Shown one piece after another: positions 1 to 7,574 of a stretch of 64,000 nt of DNA; the first letter of the stretch is position 1, and every line of letters starts with the position of its first letter. The stretch is from Sphingomonas sp. NFR15 (GTDB taxonomy: Bacteria > Pseudomonadota > Alphaproteobacteria > Sphingomonadales > Sphingomonadaceae): positions 873,753 through 937,752 of the forward strand of contig NZ_FMWX01000001.1 in assembly GCF_900103265.1 (NCBI RefSeq), read 5' to 3'. The position numbers and the translations under genes are program-made. The notes beneath the pieces are model-generated. The model had not been told where the DNA came from. It searched no databases and worked only from the letters and a program-made list of their open reading frames with translations.

Positions 1-71
1 GATACCCCTGGAACGCGCTTCGCGGCTTCGCCGGCACCGCGAATACGCGCCGCGAGTTGAGGCTCCGTTAA
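1..71 (+). CDS. 3' end of an unidentified gene (partial)
   Basis: An open frame runs from the left edge (phase: the first full codon starts at base 3) to a TAA at 69-71. It gives 22 residues ending in RRELRLR. The stop lies 25 bases before the glycosyltransferase start on the same strand, so this is probably the tail of the preceding gene in the same operon. Too little is visible to name a family. Exosortase-A loci often place other glycan or exosortase genes here, but that is only context. Confidence 0.4.
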   Translation, partial: YPWNALRGFAGTANTRRELRLR

Positions 72-96
72 GCACTGGCGTGCGAGGGTGGCGGTG

Positions 97-1335
97 ATGA
101 AAATCCTCCACGTTCTCGACCACGGTTTGCCGTTGCAGAGCGGCTATACCTTCCGCACCCGCGCGATCCTGAGGGCGCAGCAGGCACGCGGCTGGCAGGT
201 CGCCGCCGTCACGGGCACGCGCCAGGGCGCATCGGCGGCGGCGGCCGAGACGGTCGACGGCATCGACTTCCACCGTACCGCGCCGATCGGCGCCTCGCCG
301 CCGGTGCTGGGCGAGCTGCGCGAAATCCGGGCGCTGTCGCGCCGCGTCGCCGAGGTGGCGGAGACGTTCCGCCCGGACATCCTCCACGCGCATTCGCCGG
401 TGCTCGGCGCGCTGGCCGCGCTCCGCGTCGCGCGGGCGACGCGGCTGCCGCTGGTCTATGAGATTCGCGCCTTCTGGGAGGACGCGGCGGTCGGCAATGG
501 CACCGGGCGCGAGGGATCGGCGCGCTACCGGGCGACGAAGATGCTCGAGACCTGGGCGGTGCGCCGCGCCGATGCCGTGTCGGTGATCTGCGAGGGCCTG
601 CGCGGCGACCTGATCGCGCGCGGCATCGCGCCGGACAAGATCCTGGTTTCGCCCAACGGGGTCGATCTCGCGCTGTTCGGTACCCCGCTTGCCTATGACG
701 ATGCGCTTGCGCGGCGGATCGGCGTCACGGGAGCCGAGGTGATCGGCTTCATCGGCAGCTTCTATGATTACGAAGGCATCGACGATCTGATCGCGGCGAT
801 GCCCGCCCTCGTCGCGGCGCGCCCGACCGCGCGGCTGCTGCTGGTCGGCGGCGGGCCGATGGAAGCGGCGCTGCGCGCGCAGGCGGCGGCCTCTCCGGTG
901 GCGAGCCATATCCATTTCGTCGGCCGCGTGCCGCATGATGAAGTCGATCGCTATTACAGCCTCGTCGACATCCTCGCATATCCGCGCAAACGGATGCGGC
1001 TGACCGACCTCGTCACGCCGCTCAAGCCACTGGAGGCGATGGCGCAGCGCCGGCTGGTCGCCGCGTCGGATGTCGGCGGGCACCGCGAGCTGATCCGCGA
1101 TGGGATCACCGGCACCTTGTTCCCGCCCGGCGATCCCGCCGGGATCGCCGCCGCGCTCGCCGGTCTGCTCGGCGACCGCGACGGCTGGGAGGAGCGCCGC
1201 GACCGCGGCCGCGCCTTCGTCGAGGCCGAGCGCAACTGGGCGGTCAACGTCGGTCGTTACGAACCTGTTTACCAAAAACTTACCAGTGCGGTGGCATCAC
1301 CCCGCCCATGGTCGCGTCCCCCCGTCAGCGTCTGA
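97..1335 (+). CDS. Exosortase-A-associated GT4-type glycosyltransferase
   Basis: Predicted cytoplasmic glycosyltransferase of the GT-B fold that moves a sugar from a nucleotide donor during exopolysaccharide or glycan assembly. The N-terminal half begins MKILHVLDHGLP, and the C-terminal Glyco_transf_1 half has SPNGVDLALF, a GFIGSFYDYEGID loop and VTPLKPLEAMAQ, the donor-binding E-x-x-A-type segment. The whole pattern matches the family found beside exosortase A (PEP-CTERM) systems. I prefer ATG 97 over GTG 88 because GAGG at 84-87 sits at good spacing. The 3' end overlaps the next gene by 28 bases. The exact sugar and acceptor cannot be told from sequence. Confidence 0.85.
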   Translation: MKILHVLDHGLPLQSGYTFRTRAILRAQQARGWQVAAVTGTRQGASAAAAETVDGIDFHRTAPIGASPPVLGELREIRALSRRVAEVAETFRPDILHAHSPVLGALAALRVARATRLPLVYEIRAFWEDAAVGNGTGREGSARYRATKMLETWAVRRADAVSVICEGLRGDLIARGIAPDKILVSPNGVDLALFGTPLAYDDALARRIGVTGAEVIGFIGSFYDYEGIDDLIAAMPALVAARPTARLLLVGGGPMEAALRAQAAASPVASHIHFVGRVPHDEVDRYYSLVDILAYPRKRMRLTDLVTPLKPLEAMAQRRLVAASDVGGHRELIRDGITGTLFPPGDPAGIAAALAGLLGDRDGWEERRDRGRAFVEAERNWAVNVGRYEPVYQKLTSAVASPRPWSRPPVSV

Positions 1336-2114
1336 TCCTGCCCATCGCGCCGCTCGGCGCGGGCGTGACCGGCGCGTTCACCGCCTTGCTGTTCCTCCTG
1401 ATGCCGACCGATGCGCTCGAATCGCTCGTCGTCGACAGTGGTGTCGCCACCCTGCTCGACGCGGCGCGGCCGCCGCTTGGGCTCACCGCGCGCGCGGTGC
1501 TGGCGCTCTCGGGCGGCGGCGCGGGCGCGCTGTTGGCGTGGATCGCGCTGTTCGTCGCGTTCGGCACGCGGCTGGTGATCCTCAACGGGTCGATCGCGCA
1601 CGGCGATGCGGTGCCGCCCCAGCGCCGTGCGGATGCGCATCCCGACGCGCCGCCGCGCCAGCCCGTGTTCGCCAACCGCGACCTTGGCACACCCTTCCTC
1701 GATGTCCGCGCCGAGGCGCCCGCCGCGGTGCCGATGGGCGCGGCACGCGCGCGGCCGCTGCCTGCCAATCTCGACGTGCCGCTGGCGCTGTTCGATCCGG
1801 TCTCGTTCGCCGCGCGCACCGCGCCCGCGCCCGATCCGGTCGAAATCCTCGAACCCGCCCGCGAACAGCGTGACACCGCGCCGATCCCGATCCGGCGCGA
1901 CACCGCCGACGTGCTCGGCCTGATCGCCGCCTCGATGCGATCCGCCCCGCCGGTGCGCCGCGCCGAGGCCGAATCGCCCGCCTCGATCCGCGCGCTGCTC
2001 GACCGGCTCGAACGCAGCGTCGCGCAGCGCGGCACCGCGCCTACGCCGGGCCGGCCGGATTCGATCCGCGATACGCTCGATACGCTGCGCGGCCTCGCCA
2101 CGCGCGCCGGCTGA
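1308..2114 (+). CDS. Conserved-looking two-helix membrane protein, function unknown
   Basis: A 268-residue protein of no recognised family. Two hydrophobic segments lie at about residues 10-33 and 66-86, giving a hairpin in the inner membrane. They are followed by roughly 180 residues of Ala/Pro/Arg-rich, low-complexity cytoplasmic or periplasmic tail ending in a helical stretch (SIRALLDRLERSVAQR). The start overlaps the glycosyltransferase stop by 28 bases, which suggests translational coupling; I see no strong ribosome binding site. The reverse strand is also open over much of this high-GC stretch, but the membrane segments and position favour this frame. It is probably a sphingomonad-specific hypothetical. 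Confidence 0.6.
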   Translation: MVASPRQRLILPIAPLGAGVTGAFTALLFLLMPTDALESLVVDSGVATLLDAARPPLGLTARAVLALSGGGAGALLAWIALFVAFGTRLVILNGSIAHGDAVPPQRRADAHPDAPPRQPVFANRDLGTPFLDVRAEAPAAVPMGAARARPLPANLDVPLALFDPVSFAARTAPAPDPVEILEPAREQRDTAPIPIRRDTADVLGLIAASMRSAPPVRRAEAESPASIRALLDRLERSVAQRGTAPTPGRPDSIRDTLDTLRGLATRAG

Positions 2115-2151
2115 TTTGCCCGCCCACGCGCCTGCCGCTAAGGCCCGTGCG

Positions 2152-3585
2152 ATGACCCGCAGCCCCCTCACCCTCTACAACAGCCTCACCCGCGCGACCG
2201 AGACGTTCGTGCCGATCGACCCGGCCAACGTGCGTGTCTATTCGTGCGGGCCGACCGTCTACAATTACGCCCACATCGGCAACTTGCGCGCCTATGTCTT
2301 CACCGACACGCTGAGCCGGGTGCTGACGTGGAAAGGCTATCCGCTCACCCATATCATCAACATCACCGATGTGGGCCACCTCACCTCGGACGCGGACGCC
2401 GGCGACGACAAGATGGAAGCCGCCGCGCGCGCGCGCGCCATGAGCATCTGGGACATCGCCGCGCATTATACCGCGGCGTTCAAACAGAACCTGCGTGACC
2501 TCAACATCCGCGAGCCGGCCAAGTTCCCGCTCGCGACCGATCATATCGCCGAGATGATCGCGTTCGGCGAGAAGATCGCGCCCAAACATTGCTACCGGCT
2601 GGAAAGCGGCCTCTATTTCGACGTGTCGACCGTGCCCGATTATGGCCGGCTCGCACGCGTGGCGGACGATGCGCGTGAAGGCCGGATCGATCCGGTCGCG
2701 GGCAAGCGCAACCCGCAGGATTTCGCGATCTGGCGCACCTCGGCACCCGGCGAGAACCGGCAGATGGAGTGGGACTCGCCGTGGGGCCGCGGCGCGCCAG
2801 GCTGGCATCTCGAATGTTCGGTGATGAGCCGCAAATATCTCGGCGACGGCTTCGACATCCACACCGGCGGGATCGATCACCGCGAGATCCACCATCCCAA
2901 TGAGATCGCGCAGAACCAGGCGCATTGCGACTGCGCCGACACCGGCGCGAGGGTGTGGATGCACAACAATTTCCTCGTCGAGCGCGCGGGCAAGATGTCG
3001 AAATCGTCGGGCGATTTCACGACGTTGCAGACGCTGGTCGATCGCGGCTTCCACCCCCTCGCCTATCGGCTGATGTGCCTGTCCGCGCATTACCGCAGCG
3101 AACTTGAATTCTCATGGGAGAATCTGGCGGCGGCGTTCACCCGGTTGAAGCGGCTGGTGATGGCGGTTGAAGCGCTGCGCGCGCGTGACGACGGCACCGA
3201 GAAGGGCGACGCCGCGCCGTATCTCACGCGGCTCGACGAAGCGGTGTCCGACGATCTGGGCACGCCGCGCGCGCTGCCGGTGCTGGACGATCTGCTCGCC
3301 GACAAGAAGCTGTCGCCCGCCACCCGGCTCGCGGCGTTGGGCGCGTTCGTCGATGTGCTCGGCTTGCCGCTGCTGACGCTGTCGCGCGCCGACCTGCGCG
3401 TGATGCCAGCGGGCGCGACCATCATCCCCGCCGAGATCGAGGACCGCCTCGTCGAGCGCAAAGCCGCGCGAGTCGCCAAGGACTTCCCCCGCTCCGATGC
3501 GCTGCGCGACGAACTCGCCGCTGCTGGCGTCGAGGTGATGGATGGCGATCCGCTGGGTTGGGACTGGAAGCCAGTGATCGACTGA
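2152..3585 (+). CDS. cysS: Cysteinyl-tRNA synthetase
   Basis: Class I aminoacyl-tRNA synthetase that charges tRNA-Cys in the cytoplasm. The product is 477 residues, close to the usual bacterial length. The HIGH signature is present as YAHIGN (about residues 39-44) and the KMSKS loop as GKMSKSSGDF (about 281-290). Zinc ligands of the family are visible: Cys32 in SCGPTVYN, the Cys in HLECSVMS, and the His/Glu pair in DHREIHHPNE. I choose ATG 2152 (MTRSPLTLYN) rather than the upstream TTG at 2116 because the conserved N terminus begins there. The downstream space holds an inverted-repeat element. Confidence 0.97.
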   Translation: MTRSPLTLYNSLTRATETFVPIDPANVRVYSCGPTVYNYAHIGNLRAYVFTDTLSRVLTWKGYPLTHIINITDVGHLTSDADAGDDKMEAAARARAMSIWDIAAHYTAAFKQNLRDLNIREPAKFPLATDHIAEMIAFGEKIAPKHCYRLESGLYFDVSTVPDYGRLARVADDAREGRIDPVAGKRNPQDFAIWRTSAPGENRQMEWDSPWGRGAPGWHLECSVMSRKYLGDGFDIHTGGIDHREIHHPNEIAQNQAHCDCADTGARVWMHNNFLVERAGKMSKSSGDFTTLQTLVDRGFHPLAYRLMCLSAHYRSELEFSWENLAAAFTRLKRLVMAVEALRARDDGTEKGDAAPYLTRLDEAVSDDLGTPRALPVLDDLLADKKLSPATRLAALGAFVDVLGLPLLTLSRADLRVMPAGATIIPAEIEDRLVERKAARVAKDFPRSDALRDELAAAGVEVMDGDPLGWDWKPVID

Positions 3586-3609
3586 GTCCGCCGTGGCGGG
3601 GAGTTGGTT

Positions 3610-3734
3610 CACGCGGAGGCGCGGAGGCGCAGAGGAGGAAAGACAAGGCGGCCAAAGGCCGCATAATCCGCGATTTGGAGCCAGTGACCTGTCGACAGCG
3701 TGCCTCCCTCTTCGCGCCTCCGCGCCTCCGCGTG
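3610..3734. repeat. Inverted-repeat element with GC-rich arms
   Basis: A left arm at 3610-3635 (CACGCGGAGGCGCGGAGG followed by CGCAGAGG) is matched by an inverted copy at 3707-3734 (CCCTCTTCGCGCC followed by TCCGCGCCTCCGCGTG). About 26 paired bases differ at only one or two positions and enclose some 70 bases. Each arm itself contains a GGCGCGGA-type short tandem repeat. It sits in the space between cysS and the HTH/DAHP synthase ORF. It resembles small intergenic mobile palindromes (REP/MITE type). No transposase is nearby. Confidence 0.6.
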
Positions 3735-3797
3735 CAAAATCTTCTTTTTCTGACGTTCGGCCACTTACCCAAAACGCGTAAACGCCTCTTGCGCCGC

Positions 3798-3814
3798 TTA
3801 CCCCATCCGGGTAA
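3798..3814. promoter_or_regulatory. Palindrome TTACCC-N5-GGGTAA upstream of the HTH ORF
   Basis: A perfect 6+5+6 inverted repeat (TTACCC CATCC GGGTAA) ends 12 bases before ATG 3827. A third copy of the half site, TTACCC, lies at 3765-3770, 33 bases upstream (about three helical turns). Position and symmetry suit a dimeric repressor such as the XRE-like segment encoded directly downstream. It could instead be part of a leader hairpin. This is inferred from sequence only. Confidence 0.4.
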
Positions 3815-3826
3815 AGCGCGCCTCCC

Positions 3827-4042
3827 ATGACGACACTCGCAGGCATCAAGATCAAGCGCTTCCGAGAGGAACGCACCCTCAGTCGGGCCGCGTTCGGCGC
3901 GTGGTATGGCGCGCCCGGCAGCACGGTGCAGGGCTGGGAGGAAGACGGCAAACGCGCCGGCAGTCAGATCGTCAACCAGATCGCCGCGAACGGCATCGCC
4001 ACGCACGCCGACTGGTACGTCCAAATTCGAACGGAGAACGAC
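3827..4042 (+). CDS. XRE/HTH-like segment, in frame with DAHP synthase and without its own stop
   Basis: Seventy-two codons starting at ATG 3827 run with no stop straight into the DAHP synthase frame. The segment looks like a small XRE-type helix-turn-helix: [31 protein letters not shown], then a helical tail. A conventional synthase start with GGAG (4033-4036) six bases upstream lies at 4043. Two products are therefore possible: a 528-residue fusion from 3827 and a 456-residue enzyme from 4043. No good ribosome binding site precedes 3827. Class II DAHP synthases are not known to me to carry such a domain. It could also be a once-separate regulator ORF that lost its stop. Confidence 0.5.
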
Positions 4043-5413
4043 ATGAGCACCTGGTCGCCCGATAGCTGGACGCGCGCCGAGGCCCGGCAGATGCCGACCT
4101 ATCCCGATGCCGCCGCGCTCGACGCGGCGACCGACACGCTCGCCAGCTTCCCGCCGCTCGTCTTCGCGGGCGAGGCGCGCAATCTCACCGCCGATCTCGC
4201 CAAGGTCGCCGAGGGCAAGGCGTTCCTGCTGCAAGGCGGGGACTGCGCCGAATCGTTCGCCGAGCATAGCGCCAACAACATCCGCGACACCTTCCGCGTC
4301 ATCCTCCAGATGGCGGTGGTGCTCACCTATGCGTCCAAGCTGCCGGTGGTGAAGGTCGGCCGCATGGCGGGCCAGTTCGCCAAGCCGCGCTCGGCCGACA
4401 TGGAGACGGTCGGCGGTGTCGAGCTGCCGAGCTATCGCGGCGATATCGTCAACGACATCGCGTTCACGCCGGAAAGCCGCATTCCCGATCCGCAGCGGAT
4501 GGTGCGCGCCTACAGCCAGTCGGCGGCGACGCTCAACCTGCTGCGCGCGTTCGCGGGCGGCGGCTATGCCAATCTCCACCAGGTCCACCGCTGGACGCAC
4601 GATTTCATGGGTCGCAGCCCGTGGTCGCAGAAATATGCCGACGTTGCCGACCGGATCGGCGAGGCGCTCGACTTCATGGAAGCGTGCGGGATCAACCCCG
4701 AGACGGTGCCGCAGCTCGCGCAGACCAATTTCTACACCAGCCACGAAGCGCTGCTGCTGCGCTACGAACAGGCGCTGACCCGGCAGGATTCGCTGACCGG
4801 CGACTGGTACGACACGTCGGCGCACATGCTCTGGATCGGCGACCGCACCCGTTTCGAGGGATCGGCACACGTCGAGTATCTGCGCGGCATCGGCAATCCG
4901 ATCGGCATGAAGTGCGGCCCGAGCCTTGAGCCCGACGCGCTGCTGCGGCTGCTCGACACGCTCAATCCGGGCCGCGCGCCCGGTCGGATGACGCTCATCA
5001 CCCGCTATGGCCACGATACGATCGAAAAGGGCCTGCCCAAGCTGGTGCGCGCGGTGATGCGCGAGGGCCATCCGGTGGTGTGGAGTTGCGACCCGATGCA
5101 CGGCAACGTCGTCAAGGCCGCCAACGGCTATAAGACGCGGCCGTTCGACCGCATCCTCGCCGAAGTGCGCGGGTTCTTCGCGGTCCACCGCGCGGAAGGC
5201 TCGATCGCGGGCGGCATCCACGCCGAGATGACCGGACAGAACGTGACCGAATGCACCGGCGGCGCGGTCGACGTGACCGAACAGTCGCTCGCCGATCGCT
5301 ACCACACGCATTGCGACCCGCGCCTCAACGCCGGGCAGAGCCTGGAGCTCGCGTTCCTGCTCGCCGAGATGCTCAACGCCGAAATGTCCGAACGCCGCCG
5401 CGCGGCGGCGTAA
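4043..5413 (+). CDS. Class II 3-deoxy-7-phosphoheptulonate (DAHP) synthase
   Basis: Condenses phosphoenolpyruvate and erythrose 4-phosphate to DAHP, the first step of the shikimate pathway to aromatic amino acids. At 456 residues it has the normal length for the plant/actinobacterial (class II) type. Signatures include [11 protein letters not shown] with the metal-binding Cys, [27 protein letters not shown] and the C-terminal [16 protein letters not shown] 4043 is supported by GGAG at 4033-4036 and by the conserved start MSTWSPDSW. The frame continues upstream through an HTH-like segment to 3827, so a longer fusion product is possible. Monocistronic as far as can be seen; tRNA-Glu follows 62 bases downstream. 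Confidence 0.95.
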   Translation: MSTWSPDSWTRAEARQMPTYPDAAALDAATDTLASFPPLVFAGEARNLTADLAKVAEGKAFLLQGGDCAESFAEHSANNIRDTFRVILQMAVVLTYASKLPVVKVGRMAGQFAKPRSADMETVGGVELPSYRGDIVNDIAFTPESRIPDPQRMVRAYSQSAATLNLLRAFAGGGYANLHQVHRWTHDFMGRSPWSQKYADVADRIGEALDFMEACGINPETVPQLAQTNFYTSHEALLLRYEQALTRQDSLTGDWYDTSAHMLWIGDRTRFEGSAHVEYLRGIGNPIGMKCGPSLEPDALLRLLDTLNPGRAPGRMTLITRYGHDTIEKGLPKLVRAVMREGHPVVWSCDPMHGNVVKAANGYKTRPFDRILAEVRGFFAVHRAEGSIAGGIHAEMTGQNVTECTGGAVDVTEQSLADRYHTHCDPRLNAGQSLELAFLLAEMLNAEMSERRRAAA

Positions 5414-5475
5414 CCGCGACAATCCATCTTGACCGTTGGCGGCGCACACCGTAAAGCCGCGCCTCCAACGCATAC

Positions 5476-5550
5476 GGCCCCTTCGTCTAGCGGTTAGGAC
5501 GACGCCCTCTCACGGCGTAAGCACGAGTTCGATTCTCGTAGGGGTCACCA
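5476..5550 (+). tRNA. tRNA-Glu (CTC anticodon)
   Basis: A 75-base cloverleaf with the 3' CCA encoded. The acceptor stem GGCCCCT pairs with AGGGGTC (one G-T pair). The anticodon arm ACGCC-CTCTCAC-GGCGT places CTC at 5509-5511, and the T arm contains GTTCGATTC. The gene lies 62 bases after the DAHP synthase stop. No duplicated 3' end was seen in the 426 bases downstream. Confidence 0.97.
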
Positions 5551-5976
5551 TCGCCATCAACTCGTCGGACATGCCGCGACCATGATCGCGGACGCCTATC
5601 ACAATCCCACCTCTGTCCCTGCGGCCAAGCCCGAGGGGCGCAAGGTCGGCGACTAGCTACGCCCCACCGTGGGCTCACATCTGCATCAATCGAAACTCGG
5701 CGTTTCTTCGCTCTTGCTCGACGCGGAATCTAAACTCACCAGCGGGGTCGGAGCCCAGATCAACACGCGTCGCTGTCATGTGGTTCTACGCAATCAACAC
5801 GTTCGCTTTCGAGGACGTACCGGAACCCGCCTAGCGTCAGGTGAATGGAAGCAAATCCTACAGCCAAGCCGAATCGAACGGTCTTACCGGCGAAGCCGAA
5901 TGTGAGGCGTTGGCCCCCCGGCAAACCCGGCGCGGTTCACGGCAGGACACCCCTGTCCGCTTGGCCTCGAGACAAA
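5551..5976. other. Gene-poor interval after tRNA-Glu
   Basis: I find no convincing gene in these 426 bases. Several short frames exist, but none has family features or a ribosome binding site. The base composition looks less GC-rich than the neighbours, especially around 5690-5880. Its place directly behind a tRNA gene is typical of old integration sites, but there is no integrase and no visible repeat of the tRNA 3' end. Confidence 0.5.
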
Positions 5977-7056
5977 TTATGAGATCAACCTCGGCACGGA
6001 CATCTCGCGGATCGAGAAGCGGGCGTCGGGATGCTCCGAAGCGCCGTCGCGGCTCTGGGCGCGGTGCTGGACCACGCCGTTCTTGCCGAAACCGGGGACG
6101 ACCGGGCGGTCGGTATGGCTCGACAGCCACAGCCTCAGCAGATGCCGCTTGCGCTGCGGCTCGGGCCAGTCGTCGAACGCGGTGCGCGCGTGCAGCGCCG
6201 CATAGTTGGAGAGCCATTGGATATCGCCGGGGCGGAAATCCATCTCGATCGCCATGCCGGGTTCGTAGGTGATTTCATCGAACAGCCGCAGCACCTCGAT
6301 CTGGTCGTCGCTCAGCTTGGGAACGCCGGGATACTCCTGCGCGGTGAGGATGTAGAGTGACCCCGCGTACATGCTGAATACGCCTTCCTCGACACTCACT
6401 ACCGGCGACGTGTAGGTGTCGGCGGGCGCGTTATGGTCCTGCCGGCGCCAGTCCCAGTGGAACGGCTCGAGCAACAGCCCGGCGAGATCCGGCCGTCGAC
6501 GCAGGATCTCGTTGTAGATTTCCGCGCCCGACACGAGGCAAGACAGGCCGCCCTGCTTGGCCCCGCGCAGGCACATCAGCGCGACGATGTCCGAACTGTC
6601 GGAGTGATACACCAATTTGTCGCGCACCTTGGAAGACAGCGCGGTCGGGTCGTCCATCGTCTTGTCGGACGTGGCATAGACATGGTCGAGCAGATCGCCC
6701 ATTTCGTTCTGCCGGATCGGATCGCCCATGTGGAGGCCGAGCACATAATAGATCGCGGCGGAGAGTGCGTCCGAATAGAGGTGCGACTTCAGCCCGCGCA
6801 CCAGCACGAAGCCACGCCCGAAATCGACATCGCGCCGCCATGACCGCACCGCGTCCGCGGCCGCATCGAGCGGATAGTCGGCCGCCTGCACGAAACGCAG
6901 ATCGGGATCGTCGGCGAGGAAGCGCGTGCCGAGCGCCTCGAGTTCGGCGACCTGCCGGTCATCGAGCGTGTAGACCCAGTCCTCGCCTGTCATAAGCCGG
7001 TCACCACGCCAGGCTGCTTCGGTGTGGACGGGGTCGGGGATGTCGGCAACGCGCAT
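5977..7056 (-). CDS. TauD/TfdA-family Fe(II)/2-oxoglutarate dioxygenase
   Basis: Predicted non-haem iron oxygenase that couples 2-oxoglutarate decarboxylation to hydroxylation of an unknown substrate. The iron-binding H-x-D is in LVYHSDSSD, the distal His in ALHARTAFDD, and the 2-oxoglutarate-binding Arg in KRHLLRLWL. This is the order expected for the family. I start at ATG 7056 (MRVADIPDP) because GGAG lies six bases upstream; longer starts at 7068 and 7146 are possible. The upstream side faces the TonB receptor gene across about 520 bases, so the two are divergent and may share control. It is clearly different from the two closely similar TauD-like genes at 11140 and 41221. Confidence 0.85.
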   Translation of the reverse strand: MRVADIPDPVHTEAAWRGDRLMTGEDWVYTLDDRQVAELEALGTRFLADDPDLRFVQAADYPLDAAADAVRSWRRDVDFGRGFVLVRGLKSHLYSDALSAAIYYVLGLHMGDPIRQNEMGDLLDHVYATSDKTMDDPTALSSKVRDKLVYHSDSSDIVALMCLRGAKQGGLSCLVSGAEIYNEILRRRPDLAGLLLEPFHWDWRRQDHNAPADTYTSPVVSVEEGVFSMYAGSLYILTAQEYPGVPKLSDDQIEVLRLFDEITYEPGMAIEMDFRPGDIQWLSNYAALHARTAFDDWPEPQRKRHLLRLWLSSHTDRPVVPGFGKNGVVQHRAQSRDGASEHPDARFSIREMSVPRLIS

Positions 7057-7574
7057 GATGGTCTCCATTTGCCAGCCTGTATCGAGCGGCAGCCCGACCC
7101 AGTCTTGTTCCACCGCGCACAGTGACATTGCAGCAGCGCCAAACATGCATCGAAGCTGCGGCTGCGGTGCGCGATGCCCCGGAAAAGCGAACCTTGGCTG
7201 GAATTTCTACGCCTGGCGACAAGTTTTGCCGCGCGCGGCTCGATAGCATCCCCACACGCCCCATGATCCGTCGCGAGCGAAGCGGCGCCTAGGGACGGTG
7301 CATGGCGGTGCCGGCTTGCCGGGGTTTGGCGGTGGCGGGCGCTGGGGATCAAATTTTGCGGCGTTGCCCCCAGCTTGGCCCTCATGCACGTTTACCGGCG
7401 AATCACAAGGCAGTTGCCCGGTGGTTCGTCGCAAGGACGCGGCATGCTGTCGCCACGGGCAGCGAGCGGTCAAGCCGGCGGGACAGCGGGCTGGGCGCGA
7501 TACTGGGATGAGGGCCTGGAGAAGGCGCTGGCATGCGTGGCCGTGAAGGCTGCGCACGAGAGTGGGGGATTTTT
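7057..7574. other. Long divergent intergenic region
   Basis: These 518 bases separate the divergent dioxygenase and TonB receptor genes. The short open frames here have no recognisable family features and I treat them as chance. The region must contain the promoters of both genes, but I cannot point to convincing -35/-10 boxes. The receptor's ribosome binding site GGGGG is at 7564-7568. Confidence 0.5.

Noticed and set aside
3422..5473. A 683-codon open frame on the minus strand across cysS and DAHP synthase
   Set aside because: It lies opposite genes with clear family motifs, is full of Arg/His/Gly/Ala runs and has no recognisable domain. It is an antisense opening caused by high GC.
5476..5976. 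tRNA-Glu as an active attachment site for a genomic island
   Set aside because: No integrase, no repeat of the tRNA 3' end and no mobile genes were found downstream, so only a weak suggestion remains.
5841..6272. Short plus-strand frame between tRNA-Glu and the dioxygenase
   Set aside because: Arg-rich, overlaps the 3' end of the dioxygenase gene on the other strand, and lacks a ribosome binding site or family pattern.
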